DNA of 26,002 nt from CAYVTV01 sp964526475 (GTDB lineage Bacteria; Bacteroidota; Bacteroidia; Bacteroidales; GCA-2748055). The number at the start of each line of letters is the position of its first letter. Positions within the stretch are counted from its first letter, which is position 1. This document shows, piece by piece, positions 15,602 through 24,073 of the stretch. Location of the stretch: NCBI GenBank assembly GCA_964526475.1, contig CAZGKF010000045.1, positions 1 through 26,002 of the forward strand, read 5' to 3'. The position numbers were made by a program, and so were the translations under genes. Under the pieces are notes generated by a model that saw only the letters and a list, made by a program, of their open reading frames with translations, did not search any database and had not been told where the DNA came from.

Positions 15602-16909
15602 ATGATCACAACAGAAAAGTTATATGATCTGTTCCTTACCTCTCAGGGAATAACTACTGATACAAGACAAGACGTAAAGGACAAAATCTTTTTTGGCTTG
15701 AACGGGAAGAATTTTAGCGGTAATCAGTTTGCCGCACAAGCTATTTCCAAAGGCTGCAAATATGCTGTTGTTGATGATCCGGAATACATGTCAGGAGAAA
15801 AGGTATTGCTTGTAAATAACACTCTTTCTTCTCTTCAGGATATAGCCCTTCATCATAGAAAAAAAATTAAAATTCCTGTAATAGGAATAACAGGATCAAA
15901 CGGGAAAACTACAACAAAGGAATTAGTTACATCTGTACTGAAAAAAAAATACAGGGTTTTTTCAACCCGGGGAAATATGAATAACCACATTGGAGTTCCT
16001 CTGAGTATTCTCTCACTTGACAAGCATAATTTTGCGGTTATTGAAATGGGAGCAAGTAAACCCGGAGAAATAAGAAGACTATGTGAAATAGCTCTCCCCC
16101 ATTATGGGATAATTACAAATGTAGGGAAAGCCCATCTTGAAGGATTTAAATCGACAGAAAGTGTAAAAAAAACCAAAGGAGAGCTTTTCGATTTTCTGAA
16201 AGAGAATAAAGGTAAAATATTCATTAATTATAGTGATGTGGTTTTGAAGGAAATGGCTGACAGGTCGGGACTGGAAAAAATCATCTACGGCAATAGTGAA
16301 AAATCTCTCTGTAAAGCCAGTTCTATGCATGCCGACCCATTTCTGAGATTTTACGCAATATGGTCTTTTATGGGAAATAATGGAGCTACCATAGTCCAAA
16401 CCCAGGTTGCAGGTAGTTATAATCTCCTGAATTTTTTGTCAGCAGCAGCAGTCGGGCTTTATTTCGGGATTAACCCGAAGGATATATTTGAAGCACTTGA
16501 AGGTTATATTCCTTCAAATAATCGTTCACAAATAATTAAAACAAATACCAATACAATAATCCTCGATGCTTATAATGCCAACCCTGCCAGTATGGAAAAT
16601 GCTCTTGCTGATTTCCTCTCTTACACTTCAGATAAAAAGGCGGTAATACTTGGGGATATGCTTGAACTTGGAACATTTGCAAGAGAAGAACATGAAAATA
16701 TTTTAGAAATCCTGAAGAAGAGAAAAGATATTGGAGTATATCTAGTTGGAAAAGAATTTATTGAAGCAGATAGGAACAATAAATTTTCTTCTTTTTTAAA
16801 TACTTCCGGTTTAACCGCTTATCTAAAAAAACATCCTCTGAGGAACAGCCTTATACTAATAAAAGGAAGCAGAGGTATTCAACTGGAAAAAGCTCTGGAT
16901 TGTTTATAA
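15602..16909 (+). CDS. murF: UDP-N-acetylmuramoyl-tripeptide--D-alanyl-D-alanine ligase
   Basis: MurF adds the D-Ala-D-Ala dipeptide to UDP-MurNAc-tripeptide, the last cytoplasmic step in building the peptidoglycan precursor peptide. This 435-residue protein shows the Mur ligase order. The N-terminal substrate domain contains ITTDTRQDVKDKIFFGLNGKNF. The ATP loop is GITGSNGKTTTK (95-106), followed by NMNNHIGVPLSIL. NVGKAHLEGF (173-182) and TKGELF contribute to the metal/ATP site. GSYNLLNFLSAAAVG (271-285) and DAYNANP (322-328) mark the C-terminal part. Length is typical. The start lies directly after a strong terminator, so expression depends on read-through or on a promoter overlapping the hairpin. 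Confidence 0.96.
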   Translation: MITTEKLYDLFLTSQGITTDTRQDVKDKIFFGLNGKNFSGNQFAAQAISKGCKYAVVDDPEYMSGEKVLLVNNTLSSLQDIALHHRKKIKIPVIGITGSNGKTTTKELVTSVLKKKYRVFSTRGNMNNHIGVPLSILSLDKHNFAVIEMGASKPGEIRRLCEIALPHYGIITNVGKAHLEGFKSTESVKKTKGELFDFLKENKGKIFINYSDVVLKEMADRSGLEKIIYGNSEKSLCKASSMHADPFLRFYAIWSFMGNNGATIVQTQVAGSYNLLNFLSAAAVGLYFGINPKDIFEALEGYIPSNNRSQIIKTNTNTIILDAYNANPASMENALADFLSYTSDKKAVILGDMLELGTFAREEHENILEILKKRKDIGVYLVGKEFIEADRNNKFSSFLNTSGLTAYLKKHPLRNSLILIKGSRGIQLEKALDCL

Positions 16910-16951
16910 AAGAATTTCATTGGTTGTTGAAATGCTGAAAATAAATAAGAT

Positions 16952-18010
16952 TTACCCCGGAGTTCCACCCGGAGGCCAGAGAAAATTCCAGTTAAGCGAT
17001 CTGAAAGTATATTTTTTTCTTAGAAAATAGGCTACAACAATGCTTCGTGGATAGATTTCCTTATGAGAAGTCTTAATAACGAAATGTTTTTCTTCATTTC
17101 TGAAAGAACTATATTTTCTGAATTTCCCTAAGAAGGATATATGGGCTCCCGGAACAGCCAGAGCATCTTTAATTGCACCTTTAAACAGGTATTGCAGGAA
17201 GGAAACTATATCGAGCAGAAACCTCGTTATTAATACAGAGCCAACATAATCCCGGGGTAGGTTCTTATAAAGCAAAAACAAATTATTACGGTAATTAAGA
17301 TATGTTTTTTTGGGATTACTTTGAGACAGTGTTCCTCCGCCAATGTGATATACAACTGAACGAGGGTTGACCATTATTTTATATCCCCTGTTTTTAAGGC
17401 GCCAGCACAGATCTATTTCTTCCATATGTGCAAAAAAGAAAGGGTCCAGTCCTCCGGCAATTTTATAGAGTGCAGACCTGATGATCATACATGCTCCTGT
17501 AGCCCAAAATATTTCACGTGCATTGTCATACTGTCCGTAATCAGTTTCGACACTGTTAAAGATACGTCCCTGACAGAACGGGTATCCATAAATATCAATA
17601 AACCCGCCTGCCCCACCTGCATATTCAAAAAAATCCGGTTGATGAAATGATTTTATTTTTGGCATGCATGCAGCAATCATAGGATCCGTTTCCATAGTTT
17701 CCAGTAAGGGAACAAGCCAGCCTGGTGCAGGTTCTGCATCAGAATTTAACAAAACAAAATATTCTGCTGTGATTTCCTGAAAAGCCAAATTGTAAGCTAT
17801 GCAAAAACCATGATTCCTGTTAAATTTTATTATCCCTATTTCATTAATATAGTTTTTTTCCAGAAACTCAACTGAATCATCTTCCGAGCCATTATCAGCA
17901 ACAAAAACCTTCACATCCTTCATTTCCGAATTCTTAAGAACAGAAGGAAGGAATTTTGCAAGCAGATCCTTTGTATTCCAGTTTAAGATAACTATAGCAG
18001 CTTTTAACAT
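16952..18010 (-). CDS. Family 2 glycosyltransferase
   Basis: This 352-residue protein has a GT-A fold: AAIVILNWNTKDLL (4-17), the nucleotide-sugar motif ADNGSED (38-44), and the metal-binding region LLNSDAEP (87-94). The acidic EEIDLCWRLKNRGY (197-210) is the ED-type catalytic-base region of rhamnosyl-transferase-like GT2 enzymes. A C-terminal amphipathic or membrane-near segment (about 250-290) suggests association with the inner membrane. It probably adds a sugar to a surface polysaccharide or lipid; donor and acceptor are unknown. Its start overlaps the upstream acyltransferase gene by 7 bases, so the two are translated together. It converges with murF, leaving a 42-base gap. Confidence 0.88.
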   Translation of the reverse strand: MLKAAIVILNWNTKDLLAKFLPSVLKNSEMKDVKVFVADNGSEDDSVEFLEKNYINEIGIIKFNRNHGFCIAYNLAFQEITAEYFVLLNSDAEPAPGWLVPLLETMETDPMIAACMPKIKSFHQPDFFEYAGGAGGFIDIYGYPFCQGRIFNSVETDYGQYDNAREIFWATGACMIIRSALYKIAGGLDPFFFAHMEEIDLCWRLKNRGYKIMVNPRSVVYHIGGGTLSQSNPKKTYLNYRNNLFLLYKNLPRDYVGSVLITRFLLDIVSFLQYLFKGAIKDALAVPGAHISFLGKFRKYSSFRNEEKHFVIKTSHKEIYPRSIVVAYFLRKKYTFRSLNWNFLWPPGGTPG

Positions 18011-18945
18011 AAAACTTTGTTTCGTAAATTATTTTCATTGAATCTGAAGACACCCTTCTTTTCTTCCATTTCCCTTTTCCTGGTTAACTTCCACCTTCGA
18101 TGTGTCCAGAGCCATAATTCAGGTTTTTCTTTAATAATATTTTCAAGGATTGTAAGATGTTTATCAGTTATTTCAAATTTTGCAGTGTTCAAAGGATTTT
18201 CTTCAACAGGAATCACCTCCACTTCATAGCATCCTCTTTTTATTTTATTCATTTTAAGAAAAACCACAGGTATCCCTGTCTTTACAGCAATCTTTTCAGG
18301 ACCAAGATAGACCGGAGTAATCTGATTAAGAAAATTCCCCCAGTATTGTATCTCTTCCCAAACAGGTGACTGATCAGCTATAAATGCAAACAGTGTTGGT
18401 TTTTCTTCTGATGAAAATGCTTCTGTTTCAGGTATTATCTCCCGCATATTAATAAGTTTTACTCCTGAATTTCCACGTTTTATATTAATGAAATGATTGA
18501 ATCTTTTGTTATTCAGTGGCTTATATACTGCCACCGGACGATGCAGGATTGCAGGAGCAAGTCCTGTAAGCCACTCCCAGTTACCATAATGAGCTATCAC
18601 TGCAACCACTGATTTATCAGCTTTGTAATAGGCATTAAGTACCTCGGGGTTAACTATTTTTACACGTCCGGAAAGATTTTCCGGGGTGATGCTGATCAAT
18701 TTCACAGTTTCAACTATTACATCAGAAAGATGGCGGTAAAACAATTTACAGATAGTATTTAATTCCTTTTCTGATTTTCCGGGAAAAGAATTCTGAAGAT
18801 TATTCCTTGCAATGGGTAAACGGTAACGTAAAATATAGTAAAGCAAATAATAAATAGCATCCGATATTAAGTATAAAAAGCGTAAAGGTAATTTTGAAAC
18901 AAGAACCAGGGACCTGCTGGTTATAAAAAATAAAATACTGTACAT
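18004..18945 (-). CDS. LpxL/HtrB-type lipid A biosynthesis acyltransferase
   Basis: This 313-residue protein begins with a hydrophobic N-terminal anchor (about 1-40). The catalytic HX4E motif is H119...E124 in IAHYGNWEW. YKPLNNKRFNHF (141-152), the RGNSGVKLI segment (about 157-165) and FIADQSP near 190 complete the lysophospholipid-acyltransferase pattern. Family members transfer acyl chains to lipid A or, in some Bacteroidota, to amino-acid lipids; I infer lipid A or a related glycolipid. It is the first gene of a two-gene operon with the GT2 gene, which suggests coordinated envelope lipid and glycan synthesis. Confidence 0.88.
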   Translation of the reverse strand: MYSILFFITSRSLVLVSKLPLRFLYLISDAIYYLLYYILRYRLPIARNNLQNSFPGKSEKELNTICKLFYRHLSDVIVETVKLISITPENLSGRVKIVNPEVLNAYYKADKSVVAVIAHYGNWEWLTGLAPAILHRPVAVYKPLNNKRFNHFINIKRGNSGVKLINMREIIPETEAFSSEEKPTLFAFIADQSPVWEEIQYWGNFLNQITPVYLGPEKIAVKTGIPVVFLKMNKIKRGCYEVEVIPVEENPLNTAKFEITDKHLTILENIIKEKPELWLWTHRRWKLTRKREMEEKKGVFRFNENNLRNKVLC

Positions 18946-19232
18946 GAAATATAACTTCTTATGCTATTGAAATTTCAACTAATTTATTTAGTGTCAGAAT
19001 AAATAGCCACAAAGTACCGAAGACTCCATTATCCACGAAACCTGAGTGTCACCCCTACGGCTATATTAGTGTTTGGAAACAATGTTAATATAGTAATATT
19101 CAGAATATTAACCCTAATTAGCATGCTGCTTTTTTTATTCGTTTTTACCTTTTATTTAACAAGTTGAGCAACTGCGAAACTTTTACCAATTAATCATTTA
19201 AATACAAATCTATTGTGTCATAAATATATGAA
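18946..19232. other. 287-base intergenic region with a repeat end
   Basis: This gap separates the suhB stop from the acyltransferase start. I see no open frame with coding character and no clear terminator for the suhB operon. Its only recognisable feature is the copy of the MITE-like right end at 19154-19183. A promoter for the acyltransferase/GT2 pair should lie here, but I find no exact TAnnTTTG box on the minus strand. Confidence 0.4.
19154..19183. repeat. Third copy of the MITE-like right end
   Basis: TTTAACAAGTTGAGCAACTGCGAAACTTT matches the right end of copy 1 (1539-1567) with one substitution, giving 28 of 29 bases. It includes the terminal-repeat core CTGCGAAACTTT. A partner left end was sought in 18946-19150. 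Only a weak candidate (AAATTTCAACTAATTTAT near 18970) was found, so this may be a solo end or a strongly decayed element. Like copy 1, it lies shortly after a minus-strand stop codon (suhB). Confidence 0.5.
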
Positions 19233-20030
19233 TCAATCTATCATAATTTTTTTCACACATTGTAAAAATTCGTTAAAAATCAGACCATTTGATGCAACTA
19301 ATTCTTCACCAAAAAGAAAATTATTTCCTCCTTGAAAATCCGACACTTTACCACCGGCCTGACGAAGTATCACTATTCCGGCAGCAACGTCCCATGGATT
19401 GAGTCCGTATTCATAAAATCCGTCAAATCTGCCACAAGCAACATAGGCAATATCAGTTGCCGCGGATCCCAGTCTTCTCAGGCCATGTGAATTTTTCATA
19501 AAAAAATGCACAGTTTCCATAAAGCGATCGATCTTATTAAAGGCAGTATATGGAAAACCAGTGGCAATGAGAGAGTCTTTTACATTTGCAGTTTTGCTTA
19601 CCTTGATAATTTCCCCGTTCAGGCGGGCAGGTTTGTCTTTAACAGCATAAAAACACTCATCCAGTACTATTTCGTAAATCACTCCCATAACAAGTTCATC
19701 ATACTCCAATAGGGCAACACTAATTGCAAAGGGAGGGAGACCGTGAATAAAATTAGTGGTGCCGTCAAGGGGATCAATTATCCAGTTGTATCTGTCGCTT
19801 CTGTATTCAATTGTTCCTTCTTCAGCGATAAAACCGGAACCGGGAAGTATCTTCTGCAATCCATTCACCAGCATTTTTTCTGAAGATCTGTCAACCTGGG
19901 TTACAAAATTGTGAATACCTTTCGATTTTATATCTATTTCTTTCCTGTTTGAGAGTTCCCCTTTAATATATGTACCTGTTTCTTTTACAAGATCAACTAC
20001 TTTTATACATTCCATTTCAAAATTCATCAT
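19233..20030 (-). CDS. suhB: Inositol monophosphatase family protein (SuhB-like)
   Basis: This 265-residue Mg-dependent phosphatase shows all ligands of the family: the EE pair E70/E71 in IAEEGT, IDPLDGTTNF (85-94) with D86 and D89, and WDVAAG (213-218) with D214. The substrate could be inositol-1-phosphate or another small phosphate such as a sugar phosphate or PAP; the motif set does not separate these. The first of two adjacent ATG codons is preceded by AAAGGGG at a suitable distance, supporting the start at 20030. It lies 12 bases after ppk1 and is the last gene of the phoH-sixA-ppk1-suhB operon. Confidence 0.92.
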   Translation of the reverse strand: MMNFEMECIKVVDLVKETGTYIKGELSNRKEIDIKSKGIHNFVTQVDRSSEKMLVNGLQKILPGSGFIAEEGTIEYRSDRYNWIIDPLDGTTNFIHGLPPFAISVALLEYDELVMGVIYEIVLDECFYAVKDKPARLNGEIIKVSKTANVKDSLIATGFPYTAFNKIDRFMETVHFFMKNSHGLRRLGSAATDIAYVACGRFDGFYEYGLNPWDVAAGIVILRQAGGKVSDFQGGNNFLFGEELVASNGLIFNEFLQCVKKIMID

Positions 20031-20042
20031 ATCCCCTTTAAA

Positions 20043-22112
20043 TTATAACACTGCTTTGCCCTCACTAAGTTTCCTGTAAAAATGATACAGCTCCAGCTGC
20101 GATCGTACCGGTCTTTCCAAAAGCCCCTTCTTCTTATAATGATTACTTTGCGTTTCATCAATAATTCGTGCCTTAACATTATCCTTCAACTGAATTTCAA
20201 GTATTTTCTTTAACTCCATTTTAAGATCGGGGTCATATACCGGGACAGTTACCTCAACACGGTTATCAATATTTCTTGTCATCCAGTCGGCTGAGCTTAT
20301 AAAATAAAGCTCATCACCTCCATTAAGAAAAACAAAGATCCTTGCATGTTCCAGAAAACGGTCAACAATGCTGATAGCCTCAATATTATTACTTAAACCA
20401 TTAACACCCGGAATCAGAGAACAAATGCCTCTTATTATCAAAGTAATTTTAACACCTGCATCATTTGCCTGGTATAATTTCCTGACCATATCGGTATCGA
20501 CCAGACTATTTGCCTTAACTATTACAGAGGCAGTTCTTCCAGCCTTTGCGTTTGCAATTTCATTATCTATTAATGAATTAAGAGTTATGCGCTGGAAGTT
20601 CGGAGATACAATAAGGTGGTTAAAAGAAATTATCTTGTAGGGATAATCAAGAAAGTCAAATACATTTGATACTTCAGCAGTAATTCTTTTATCCATTGTA
20701 AGCAGCAAAAGATCGGAATATATTTTTGCTGTTCCCTCGTGAAAATTTCCTGTTCCCACAGCAGCATACTCTATGGTATTATCATTTTCAGTTCTGGAAA
20801 TAAGAGTAAGTTTACTATGCACCTTAAGTCCGGTAATCCCGAAAAGAACCTTTATCCCTACCTCTTGAAGTTTTCTTGACCAATATATATTTGCTTCTTC
20901 GTCGAACCTTGCCTGTAATTCAATGTTTACTGTAACATGTTTGCCGTTAAGTGCCGCATTAATAAGAGCATTAATAACATTCGAATCGTTTGCTACCCTG
21001 TATAAAGTTGTTTTTATGGATGTAACAGCCGGATCGATGGATGCCTCCCGTATCCAGTTAATGTAATGAGTAAAATTCTGGTATGGAAAATGGAGCAGGA
21101 TATCCTTCTTCCTAATGGCTTCAAAAATACTTTGATTTGGTCTGATTGCCTGATGAATGACAGGAGGAAGTTCTTCATGATGAAGATGGCGTTTGCCGAG
21201 AAAAGGGAAATTCATAAAATCCTTGAAGTTATGGTACCTTCCACCTGGTATCAGATTATCACCCTCATCAATCTCCAGTCCTTCCACTAAAAAATTGAAA
21301 AGATCCTTACTTATTTTTTCGTCGAACACAAATCTTACAGGTTGCCCTTTTCTTCTTTCACGGACGCTTTCGTTTATTTTCTCAAGGAAACTCTTTGAGA
21401 GGTCATTATCGATATCAAGTTCAGCATCCCTTGTTAATTTAACGGTAAAAGCTTCAAATTTATCATAATAAAAGCGGGAAAACAAAGTTTTAAGACCATA
21501 CCGTATAACATCGTCAAGAAGGATAATATATTTCCGGCTTCTGATAGGAAAAAGAAGAAACCTGCCAAGTCGATCAGAAGGTATTTCAATCAATGCATAT
21601 TCGGTGAGGACATCCGACTTGCTGCTGGTCATTTTAACTGCCAGATAGATAGAGCGATCCTTTAAGATTGGGAATTCACTCACATTATGCAGCATAATGG
21701 GATTAAGTACGGGAAGGACATGTTCTTCAAAATGCTTCTGAACAAATTCAGCTTTTCTTTTGGTAAGCTGTTTCTCATTAATGATATTAATCTTTTCTTT
21801 TTCAAGATCAATCTTAATTTCTTCATATATTTTCCCGAATTTCTTCTGCAGACGAATTACAAATTTTTGTATCTCGTTAAGGATTTCTTTAGGGTTCTCA
21901 GCATTTTTCTTTTCCGTTTTATTTTCAATGTCAATCATACGCTTGATGGTTGCCACACGTACCTTGAAAAATTCATCGAGATTATTGGAGAAAATGCCCA
22001 GAAACCTTATCCTTTCAACAAGGGGGACAGACTTATCTTCTGCTTCCTGCAGGACCCTTTCGTTAAAAGAAAGCCAGCTAATTTCTCTGTTTATAATTTT
22101 TTTCTCCTTCAT
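20043..22112 (-). CDS. ppk1: Polyphosphate kinase 1
   Basis: PPK1 reversibly makes inorganic polyphosphate from ATP through a phosphohistidine intermediate at the inner membrane. From the ATG at 22112 it has 689 residues, about the length of the E. coli enzyme. The N-terminal REISWLSFNERVLQEA and NLDEFFKVRVA are diagnostic. The two histidines of the active site are visible at H432 (GLKVHSKLTLI) and H589 (FLEHARIFVF), near the E. coli positions. YAAVGTGNFHEGTAKIYSD and SSADWMTRNIDNRVEV are also family signatures. A TTG codon at 22130 overlapping the sixA stop would add six residues; the ATG is preferred. It is tightly packed between sixA and suhB. Confidence 0.96.
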   Translation of the reverse strand: MKEKKIINREISWLSFNERVLQEAEDKSVPLVERIRFLGIFSNNLDEFFKVRVATIKRMIDIENKTEKKNAENPKEILNEIQKFVIRLQKKFGKIYEEIKIDLEKEKINIINEKQLTKRKAEFVQKHFEEHVLPVLNPIMLHNVSEFPILKDRSIYLAVKMTSSKSDVLTEYALIEIPSDRLGRFLLFPIRSRKYIILLDDVIRYGLKTLFSRFYYDKFEAFTVKLTRDAELDIDNDLSKSFLEKINESVRERRKGQPVRFVFDEKISKDLFNFLVEGLEIDEGDNLIPGGRYHNFKDFMNFPFLGKRHLHHEELPPVIHQAIRPNQSIFEAIRKKDILLHFPYQNFTHYINWIREASIDPAVTSIKTTLYRVANDSNVINALINAALNGKHVTVNIELQARFDEEANIYWSRKLQEVGIKVLFGITGLKVHSKLTLISRTENDNTIEYAAVGTGNFHEGTAKIYSDLLLLTMDKRITAEVSNVFDFLDYPYKIISFNHLIVSPNFQRITLNSLIDNEIANAKAGRTASVIVKANSLVDTDMVRKLYQANDAGVKITLIIRGICSLIPGVNGLSNNIEAISIVDRFLEHARIFVFLNGGDELYFISSADWMTRNIDNRVEVTVPVYDPDLKMELKKILEIQLKDNVKARIIDETQSNHYKKKGLLERPVRSQLELYHFYRKLSEGKAVL

Positions 22113-22126
22113 ATATGAGATTAAAG

Positions 22127-22627
22127 TCAAAAATTATTTGGAAATTCTGAAATACCTGAGATAAGATTAGACCTGCCAATACCCTTCCATTCTTCACAAG
22201 AAAAATCAAGGATAACCAAACCGGATGTTGGAATGTTTGCCAGTCTGAGTTCGGATAAATAATTAGCCAGATCTGTAAAACCAGGGTTATGACCGAAGAT
22301 CATAAGTGAACCTACTTTTGCTGAAGTTTCAGATATTACATTTAAAATATCGTCTGTATCCGACATATATAAATCATTTTTAATGAAAAACTTATCCTCC
22401 GGAAAGTCAAATATGCGTGCAAAGATCAGTGCGGTGTTCACAGCCCTGGCAGCCGGGCTGGAATAGATCATTTCCGGGAATATGTTTTGCTTTTTAATAT
22501 ATCCAGCCATTTCAGAGGCATTTCGTATTCCCCTTTCTTTCAATGGTCTATCGATATCATCCACCCCATGATAATCCCAGGTTGATTTACCGTGGCGAAC
22601 AATAAAAAGTGTTTTATTTAAACTCAT
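22127..22627 (-). CDS. sixA: SixA-type phosphohistidine phosphatase
   Basis: This 166-residue histidine-phosphatase-superfamily protein has the catalytic RHG (11-13) in LFIVRHGKSTWD, SSPAAR (56-61) with the phosphate-binding R61, and the second histidine H113 in FGHNPGFTDL. The short form without large insertions matches SixA, which removes phosphate from protein histidines such as phosphotransfer domains. It starts 9 bases after the phoH2 stop and ends 14 bases before the ppk1 ATG. Its neighbour PPK1 works through a phosphohistidine, which makes an enzyme-partner link possible, but that is inference. Confidence 0.88.
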   Translation of the reverse strand: MSLNKTLFIVRHGKSTWDYHGVDDIDRPLKERGIRNASEMAGYIKKQNIFPEMIYSSPAARAVNTALIFARIFDFPEDKFFIKNDLYMSDTDDILNVISETSAKVGSLMIFGHNPGFTDLANYLSELRLANIPTSGLVILDFSCEEWKGIGRSNLISGISEFPNNF

Positions 22628-22636
22628 AATAATGAT

Positions 22637-23965
22637 TTACAGAAGGTTACTCGCAAGTTCAGCCAGGTAACTTCTTTCGCCCTTAATAAGATTCACATGG
22701 GCAAAAACATCCTGTCCTCTCATTTTATCTGCAAGATACGATAATCCATTGGATTTTGTATCGAGATATGGAGAATCGATCTGCTGAATATCTCCTGTAA
22801 AAACAAGTTTAGTCCCCTCTCCTGCTCTTGTAATAATTGTTTTAACCTCATGGGGAGTGAGGTTCTGGGCTTCATCAACAATAAAGAACACCCGCGACAA
22901 ACTTCTTCCACGGATATATGCAAGCGGAGTTATAACAAGTTTATCAGTTTTCAGCATTTCTTCAATTTTCACAAATTCTTTACTTTGAGGAGAAAATTTC
23001 TGTTTTATTACAGAAAGGTTATCAAAAAGCGGTTGCATATAAGGCCCTATCTTCTCATCAACATTTCCGGGCAGGTAACCCAGATCCCTGTTTGAAAGCG
23101 GGACTATAGGCCTGGCCAGAAATATCTGTGTATAAAGCTTTCTCTGGTGGATAGCCGCTGCCAGAGCCAGAAGTGTTTTCCCTGTTCCTGCTTTTCCGGT
23201 TAAAGCGGCCAGTTGTATTTCCGGTCGCAATAGTGCATCAAAGGAAAAAGCCTGTTCTGCATTTCTGGGCTCTACACCGTAGGCCTTTATTTTTTCAACC
23301 CTGTTAAATACCTTATTGAACGGATCATAATGAGCAAGGGCGCTTGCATTCTCATTTCTGATTATATAATAAGAATGAGCAACAGGTTCTTTTCTTATTC
23401 CGAATTCCTTTGGAGGAACACCCTCGAACTGCTGATATAGCTTAGTTATAGACTCAGGTTTCACTTCTTCAATCACATCTACACTTTTGTAAATATCATC
23501 TATATTCTGCACCATATCATTCTGGTAATCCTGTGCAATGATACCAAGTGATTTGGCTTTCATCCGGAGATTTATGTCCTTGGTGATAAGGATAACCGGC
23601 CTGTTTTTAAATTTATTGAAAATATGCTCAGCTATGGCAAGAATTCTGTGATCAGGCGTGTTTTCAGGAAATGAAGCCTGTAATTTTTCAGAAAAAGTTT
23701 TCCCTGTTTCGATAGAAAGCTTACCCATACCTTTTCCAAGGGGTAAACCTCCGTTAAATAATTTATCTCCGGATATCCTGTCCAGTTCACGTGTGAATTC
23801 CCTTGCATGATAATTTATCAGATCATTCCCTTTCTTGAACCTGTCAAGTTCTTCCAGAACAGGGATGGGAAGAATAATATCATTTTCCTGAAAATTGTAT
23901 ATACACTTGTAATCATGGAGGAGAACATTGGTATCAATTACAAAGATCTTTTTTACTTTCTTCAT
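22637..23965 (-). CDS. PIN-PhoH fusion ATPase (PhoH2 type)
   Basis: This 442-residue cytosolic protein has an N-terminal PIN RNase domain (about 5-150) with acidic residues D11 (FVIDTN), E38/E39 (VLEEL), D105 (TPDHR) and D130 (ITKDINLR). The C-terminal PhoH ATPase domain (about 235-440) has Walker A GKAGTGKT (257-264), Walker B FIVDEAQN (361-368) and FTGDIQQID (389-397). Related PhoH2 proteins unwind and cleave RNA in an ATP-dependent way. All expected residues are present, so both activities may be intact. It is the first gene of the operon with sixA, ppk1 and suhB, and a TAnnTTTG box lies upstream. Confidence 0.93.
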   Translation of the reverse strand: MKKVKKIFVIDTNVLLHDYKCIYNFQENDIILPIPVLEELDRFKKGNDLINYHAREFTRELDRISGDKLFNGGLPLGKGMGKLSIETGKTFSEKLQASFPENTPDHRILAIAEHIFNKFKNRPVILITKDINLRMKAKSLGIIAQDYQNDMVQNIDDIYKSVDVIEEVKPESITKLYQQFEGVPPKEFGIRKEPVAHSYYIIRNENASALAHYDPFNKVFNRVEKIKAYGVEPRNAEQAFSFDALLRPEIQLAALTGKAGTGKTLLALAAAIHQRKLYTQIFLARPIVPLSNRDLGYLPGNVDEKIGPYMQPLFDNLSVIKQKFSPQSKEFVKIEEMLKTDKLVITPLAYIRGRSLSRVFFIVDEAQNLTPHEVKTIITRAGEGTKLVFTGDIQQIDSPYLDTKSNGLSYLADKMRGQDVFAHVNLIKGERSYLAELASNLL

Positions 23966-23996
23966 GAATGGCTTTTTTATTTATTTTTGATGTTTG

Positions 23997-24004
23997 CAAA
24001 ATTA
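23997..24004 (-). promoter_or_regulatory. Candidate -7 promoter box for the phoH2-sixA-ppk1-suhB operon
   Basis: The minus strand reads TAATTTTG, an exact match to TAnnTTTG, 31 bases upstream of the phoH2 start. No clear -33 TTG is present at the usual spacing. A plus-strand TATTTTTG (23982-23989) overlaps this area and could serve the divergent nitroreductase gene, about 85 bases upstream of that start. Confidence 0.35.
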
Positions 24005-24073
24005 AACAATATTTACACCTTTCTCCGGTTGATAACCTGTTGAAAACTATTCTATACTTAAGTTAAACAAAAA

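Noticed and set aside
16914..16933. Hairpin ATTTCA/TGAAAT between the convergent murF and GT2 genes
   Set aside because: The stem is short and AT-rich with no T-run on either side, so I do not call it a terminator.
18968..19183. A complete third MITE-like element of about 215 bp
   Set aside because: The proposed left end (AAATTTCAACTAATTTAT) matches the terminal repeat too poorly; only the right end is supported.
22113..22130. TTG start for ppk1 overlapping the sixA stop
   Set aside because: A normal ATG 18 bases further in starts the conserved N-terminal region. The TTG has no supporting ribosome-binding site.
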